Made by a program: the position numbers and the translations under genes. This document shows positions 59,101-64,000 of a stretch of DNA of 64,000 nt, piece by piece. Source of the DNA: Archivesica marissinica. Lineage: Eukaryota > Mollusca > Bivalvia > Venerida > Vesicomyidae. Location of the stretch: positions 40,386,651-40,450,650 of the forward strand of contig CM026397.1 in NCBI GenBank assembly GCA_014843695.1, written 5' to 3'. Positions within the stretch are counted from its first letter, which is position 1, and each line of letters starts with the position of its first letter. The notes below the pieces were generated by a model, which saw nothing but the letters and a program-made list of their open reading frames with translations, searched no databases and was not told the DNA's origin.

Positions 59101-62100
59101 GTCCATGTCAGTTACTTGGTGTTGAATGCACCAGTCCATGTCAGTTACTTGGTGTTGAATGCACCAGTCCATGTCAGTTACTTGGGTTGAATGCACCAGT
59201 CCATGTCAGTTACTTGGGGTTGAATGCACCAGTCCATGTCAGTTACTTGGTGTTGAATGCACCAGTACATGTCAGTTACTTGGGGTTGAATGCACCAGTC
59301 CATGTCAGTTACTTGGGGTTGAATGCACCAGTACATGTCAGTTACTTGGGGTTGAATGCACCAGTCCATGTCAGTTACTTGGGGTTGAATGCACCAGTAC
59401 ATGTCAGTTACTTGGGGTTGAATGCACCAGTCCATGTCAGTTACTTGGGGTTGAATGCACCAGTACATGTCAGTTACTTGGGGTTGAATGCACCAGTACA
59501 TGTCAGTTACTTGGGGTTGAATGCACCAGTACATGTCAGTTACTTGGGGTTGAATGCACCGTCCATGTCAGTTACTTGGGGTGAATGCACCAGTCCATGT
59601 CAGTTTGAATGCACCAGTCATGTCAGTACTTGGGGTTGAATGCACCGTCCATGTCATTACTTGGGGTTGAATGCACCGTCCATGTCAGTTACTTGGGTTG
59701 AATCACCGTCCATGTCAGTTACTTGGGTGAATGCACCAGTCCATGTCAGTTACTTTGGGGTTGAATGCACCCGTCCATGTCAGTTAGTTGGTGTTGAATG
59801 CACCAGTCCATGTCAGTTACTTGGGGTTGAATGCACCAGTCCATGTCAGTTACTTGGGGTTGAATGCACCCGTCTATGTCAGTTACTTGGGATTGAATGC
59901 ACCAGTCCATGTCAGTTACTTGGGGTTGAATGCACCAGTCCATGTCAGTTACTTGGGGTTGAATGCACCCGTCCATGTCAGCTACTTGGGGTTGAATGCA
60001 CCCGTCCATGTCAGTTACTTGGGGTTGAATGCACCAGTCCATGTCAGCTACTTGGGGTTGAATGCACCAGTCCATGTCAGTTACTTGGGGTTGAATGCAC
60101 CCGTCCATGTCAGTTACTTGGGGTTGAATGCACCCGTCCATGTCAGCTACTTGGGGTTGAATGCACCCGTCCATGTCAGTTACTTGGGGTTGAATGCACC
60201 CGTCCATGTCAGTTACTTGGGGTTGAATGCACCAGTCCATGTCAGTTACTTGGGGTTGAATGCACCAGTCCATGTCAGTTACTTGGGATTGAATGCACCA
60301 GTCCATGTCAGTTACATGGGGTTGAATGCACCAGTCCATGTCAGCTACTTGGGGTTGAATGCACCAGTACATGTCAGTTACTTGGGGTTGAATGCACCAG
60401 TACATGTCAGTTACTTGGGGTTGAATGCACCCATCCATGTCAGTTACTTGGGGTTGAATGCACCCGTCCATGTCAGCTACTTGGGGTTGAATGCACCAGT
60501 ACATGTCAGTTACTTGGGGTTGAATGCACCCGTCTATGTCAGTTACTTGGGATTGAATGCACCAGTCCATGTCAGTTACTTGGGGTTGAATGCACCAGTC
60601 CATGTCAGCTACTTGGGGTTGAATGCACCAGTCCATGTCAGTTACTTGGGGTTGAATGCACCAGTCCATGTCAGTTACTTGGGGTTGAATGCACCAGTCC
60701 ATGTCAGTTACTTGGGGTTGAATGCACCAGTCCATGTCAGTTACTTGGGGTTGAATGCAACAGTCCATGTCAGTTACTTGGGGTTGAATGCACCAGTCCA
60801 TGTCAGTTACTTGGGGTTGAATGCACCAGTCCATGTCAGTTACTTGGGGTTGAATGCACCAGTCCATGTCAGTTACTTGGGGTTGAATGCACCAGTCCAT
60901 GTCAGTTACTTGGGGTTGAATGCACCAGTCCATGTCAGTTACTTGGGGTTGAATGCACCAGTCCATGTCAGTTACTTGGGGTTGAATGCACCAGTCCATG
61001 TCAGTTACTTGGGGTTGAATGCACCAGTCCATGTCAGTTACTTGGGGTTGAATGCACCAGTCCATGTCAGTTACTTGGGGTTGAATGCACCAGTCCATGT
61101 CAGTTACTTGGGGTTGAATGCACCAGTCCATGTCAGTTACTTGGGGTTGAATGCACCAGTCCATGTCAGTTACTTGGGGTTGAATGCACCAGTCCATGTC
61201 AGTTACTTGGGGTTGAATGCACCAGTCCATGTCAGTTACTTGGGGTTGAATGCACCAGTCCATGTCAGTTACTTGGGGTTGAATGCACCAGTCCATGTCA
61301 GTTACTTGGGGTTGAATGCACCAGTCCATGTCAGTTACTTGGGGTTGAATGCACCAGTCCATGTCAGTTACTTGGGGTTGAATGCACCAGTCCATGTCAG
61401 TTACTTGGGGTTGAATGCACCAGTCCATGTCAGTTACTTGGGGTTGAATGCACCAGTCCATGTCAGTTACTTGGGGTTGAATGCACCAGTCCATGTCAGT
61501 TACTTGGGGTTGAATGCACCAGTCCATGTCAGTTACTTGGGGTTGAATGCACCAGTCCATGTCAGTTACTTGGGGTTGAATGCACCAGTCCATGTCAGTT
61601 ACTTGGGGTTGAATGCACCAGTCCATGTCAGTTACTTGGGGTTGAATGCACCAGTCCATGTCAGTTACTTGGGGTTGAATGCACCAGTCCATGTCAGTTA
61701 CTTTGGGTTGAATGCAACCATCCATGTCAGCTACTTGGGGTTGAATGCACCAGTACATGTCAGTTACTTGGGGTTGAATGCACCAGTACATGTCAGTTAC
61801 TTGGGGTTGAATGCACCCGTCCATGTCAGTTACTTGGGGTTGAATGCACCCGTCCATGTCAGCTACTTGGGGTTGAATGCACCAGTCCATGTCAGCTACT
61901 TGGGGTTGAATGCACCCGTCCATGTCAGTTACTTGGTGTTGAATGCACCAGTCCATGTCAGTTACTTGGGGTTGAATGCACCAGTCCATGTCAGTTACTT
62001 GGGGTTGAATGCACCAGTCCATGTCAGTTACTTGGGGTTGAATGCACCAGTCCATGTCAGTTACTTGGGGTTGAATGCCCCCGTCCATGTCAGTTACTTG

Positions 62101-63498
62101 GGGTTGAATGCACCCGTCCATGTCAGTTACTTGGACTTGAATGCACCAGTACATGTCAGTTACTTGGGGTTGAATGCACCAGTCCATGTCAGTTACTTGG
62201 ACTTGAATGCACCAGTACATGTCAGTTACTTGGGGTTGAATGCACCCGTCCATGTCAGTCACTTGGGGTTGAATGCACCAGTCCATGTCAGTTACTTGGA
62301 CTTGAATGCACCAGTACATGTCAGTTACTTGGGGTTGAATGCACCAGTCCATGTCAGTTACTTGGGGTTGAATGCACCAGTCCATGTCAGTTACTTGGGG
62401 TTGAATGCACCAGTCCATGTCAGTTACTTGGGGTTGAACTCACCCGTCCATGTCAGTTACTTGGGGTTGAATGCACCAGTCCATGTCAGTTACTTTGGGT
62501 TGAATGCACCCATCCATGTCAGCTACTTGGTGTTGAATGCACCAGTACATGTCAGTTACTTGGGGTTGAATGCACCAGTACATGTCAGTTACTTGGGGTT
62601 GAATGCACCCGTCCATGTCAGTTACTTGGGGTTGAATGCACCCGTCCATGTCAGCTACTTGGGGTTGAATGCACCAGTCCATGTCAGCTACTTGGGGTTG
62701 AATGCACCCATCCATGTCAGTTAGTTGGTGTTGAATGCACCAGTCCATGTCAGTTACTTGGGGTTGAATGCACCAGTCCATGTCAGTTACTTGGGGTTGA
62801 ATGCACCCGTCTATGTCAGTTACTTGGGATTGAATGCACCAGTCCATGTCAGTTACTTGGGGTTGAATGCACCAGTCCATGTCAGTTACTTGGGGTTGAA
62901 TGCACCAGTCCATGTCAGTTACTTGGGGTTGAATGCCCCCGTCCATGTCAGTTACTTGGGGTTGAATGCACCCGTCCATGTCAGTTACTTGGACTTGAAT
63001 GCACCAGTACATGTCAGTTACTTGGGGTTGAATGCACCAGTCCATGTCAGTTACTTGGACTTGAATGCACCAGTACATGTCAGTTACTTGGGGTTGAATG
63101 CACCCGTCCATGTCAGTCACTTGGGGTTGAATGCACCAGTCCATGTCAGTTACTTGGACTTGAATGCACCAGTACATGTCAGTTACTTGGGGTTGAATGC
63201 ACCAGTCCATGTCAGTTACTTGGGGTTGAATGCACCAGTCCATGTCAGTTACTTGGGGTTGAATGCACCCGTCCATGTCAGTTACTTGGGGTTGAACTCA
63301 CCCGTCCATGTCAGCTACTTGGGGTTGAATGCACCAGTACATGTCAGTTACTTGGGGTTGAATGCACCAGTCCATGTCAGTTACTTGGGGTTGAATGCAC
63401 CAGTCCATGTCAGTTACTTGGGGTTGAATGCACCCATCCATGTCAGTTACTTGGGGTTGAACTCACCCGTCCATGTCAGCTACTTGGGGTTGAATGGG
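44148..63498 (-). mobile_element. MITE-P terminus expanded into 19.3 kb of satellite C
   Basis: About 586 units of 33 bp (TTGGGGTTGAATGCACCAGT plus CCATGTCAGTTAC) end at GGGGTTGAATGGG and TTAA (63,499-63,502), the intact MITE-P terminus. The opposite end of the element lies beyond the gap. Mixed-variant domains carry higher-order structure. Three blocks (about 55,290-56,330, 57,300-58,060 and 60,620-61,700) are almost pure single-variant repeats. Indel-rich units cluster at 46,620-47,000, 58,110-58,570 and 59,560-59,760. Long frames on both strands (up to about 2,170 codons) reflect the 33-bp period and are not genes. Confidence 0.93.
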
Positions 63499-63502
63499 TT
63501 AA

Positions 63503-63751
63503 TTGAACAACAATGGAACGATGTGCCAAGTTCTTATCATACAACAAGCTACAAGATGGTCTATAATGAAAACATTCCTACACCTTTGTTTGCCAAGGGG
63601 GCATTATATGGTTTTGTAACCGTAATGCTGTATAAACACTGTTTACATGTAAACCTATCCTTATCAAGGTTCCTATCTTTGTTCAGCTTAAATCTGATGA
63701 TAAATAGCACTCCTTTGTGTCAATAAAATCAACAAATCAATACACTTGACT
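63503..63751. other. Unique spacer, inverse of 19,853-20,101
   Basis: Contains the inverse of the contig 2 spacer (CACTGTTTACATGTAAACC, CCTACACCTTTGTTTGCCAA) and sits between the same two MITE-P copies in the same relative order. No gene signal is present. Confidence 0.85.
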
Positions 63752-63755
63752 TTAA

Positions 63756-63971
63756 CCCATTCAACACCAAGTAACTGACATGGACTGGTGCATCATATTT
63801 TCAGACCAATACATTAATAAGAAAATTACATTTGGACCAGTTCATTTATCAAAATGGGTACTTTTGGTCTAAAAATAGTAATATTACTGACAAAAAGTGC
63901 AGATCCTGATGAGATCCCTCTGGGTCTACACTTTTTGTAAGCCTACTGAGAGGCCTGTGGTGTTGAAGGTT
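63756..63971 (+). mobile_element. MITE-P copy, counterpart of 19,615-19,848
   Basis: TTAA (63,752-63,755), CCCATTCAACACCAAGTAAC, one 33-bp segment, AGATCCTGATGAGATCCCTC and GGGTCTACAC. It has the same degraded far end (GTGGTGTTGAAGGTTTTGTAG) as the contig 2 copy. The hairpin differs: contig 2 has GCCGGCTCGTGACGAGTCGT where this copy has a short AGAGGGATCTC loop on the matching strand. The two are therefore homologous but not identical. Confidence 0.85.
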
Positions 63972-64000
63972 TTGTAGAAAACTAAACAGAAAGATGGAAC
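63972..64000. other. Start of unique flank, inverse of 19,586-19,614
   Basis: AAACTAAACAGAAAGATGGA matches the inverse of contig 2 just left of its MITE-P. The homology has not ended at the window edge. Confidence 0.85.

Overview
The window looks like repeat-rich intergenic DNA from an animal genome, most likely a bivalve mollusc. The evidence is several families of tRNA-headed SINEs, decayed non-LTR reverse-transcriptase remnants of the jockey/CR1/L2 type, many short TIR elements (MITEs) and large minisatellite arrays. Bacterial gene organisation is absent. The bivalve call is an inference from repeat style; the species cannot be read from the sequence. I see no intact protein-coding gene. 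The very long open frames (up to about 2,170 codons) are artefacts of tandem repeats whose period is a multiple of three.

Three contigs are joined by two runs of exactly 1,000 N. Contig 1 (1-13,213) holds an 11-bp array (1-4,420), a 34-bp array with a pogo-like MITE at its edge (4,598-6,690), SINEs including a head-to-head pair (7,711-8,177), TTAA-type foldback MITEs (8,653-9,024), a 33-bp array 'A' (10,108-12,437) and a 34-bp array 'B' (12,493-13,213). Contig 2 (14,214-43,147) holds three LINE remnants, many SINEs and MITEs, arrays with units of 38, 47, 33, 78, 40, 119, 18 and 103 bp, and at its right end arrays B and A again but reverse-complemented. Contig 3 (44,148 onward) is 19.3 kb of the 33-bp satellite 'C', then a 0.5-kb flank that is the reverse complement of 19,586-20,105 in contig 2.

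The main biological finding is that satellite C is the subterminal segment of a short TTAA/CCC-ended, piggyBac-like MITE, here called MITE-P. Eight copies in the window carry about 1, 1, 1, 1, 5, 35, 104 and 586 repeats of the 33-bp segment, from ordinary MITE to satellite. Two other arrays (18-bp and 47-bp) also appear to have grown from inside SINEs. The main technical finding is that contig 2 is probably placed in the wrong orientation relative to contig 1, and contig 3 is probably an alternative allele of part of contig 2.

Names such as SINE-A to SINE-E, MITE-P, MITE-2 and arrays A to H are labels used only in this annotation.
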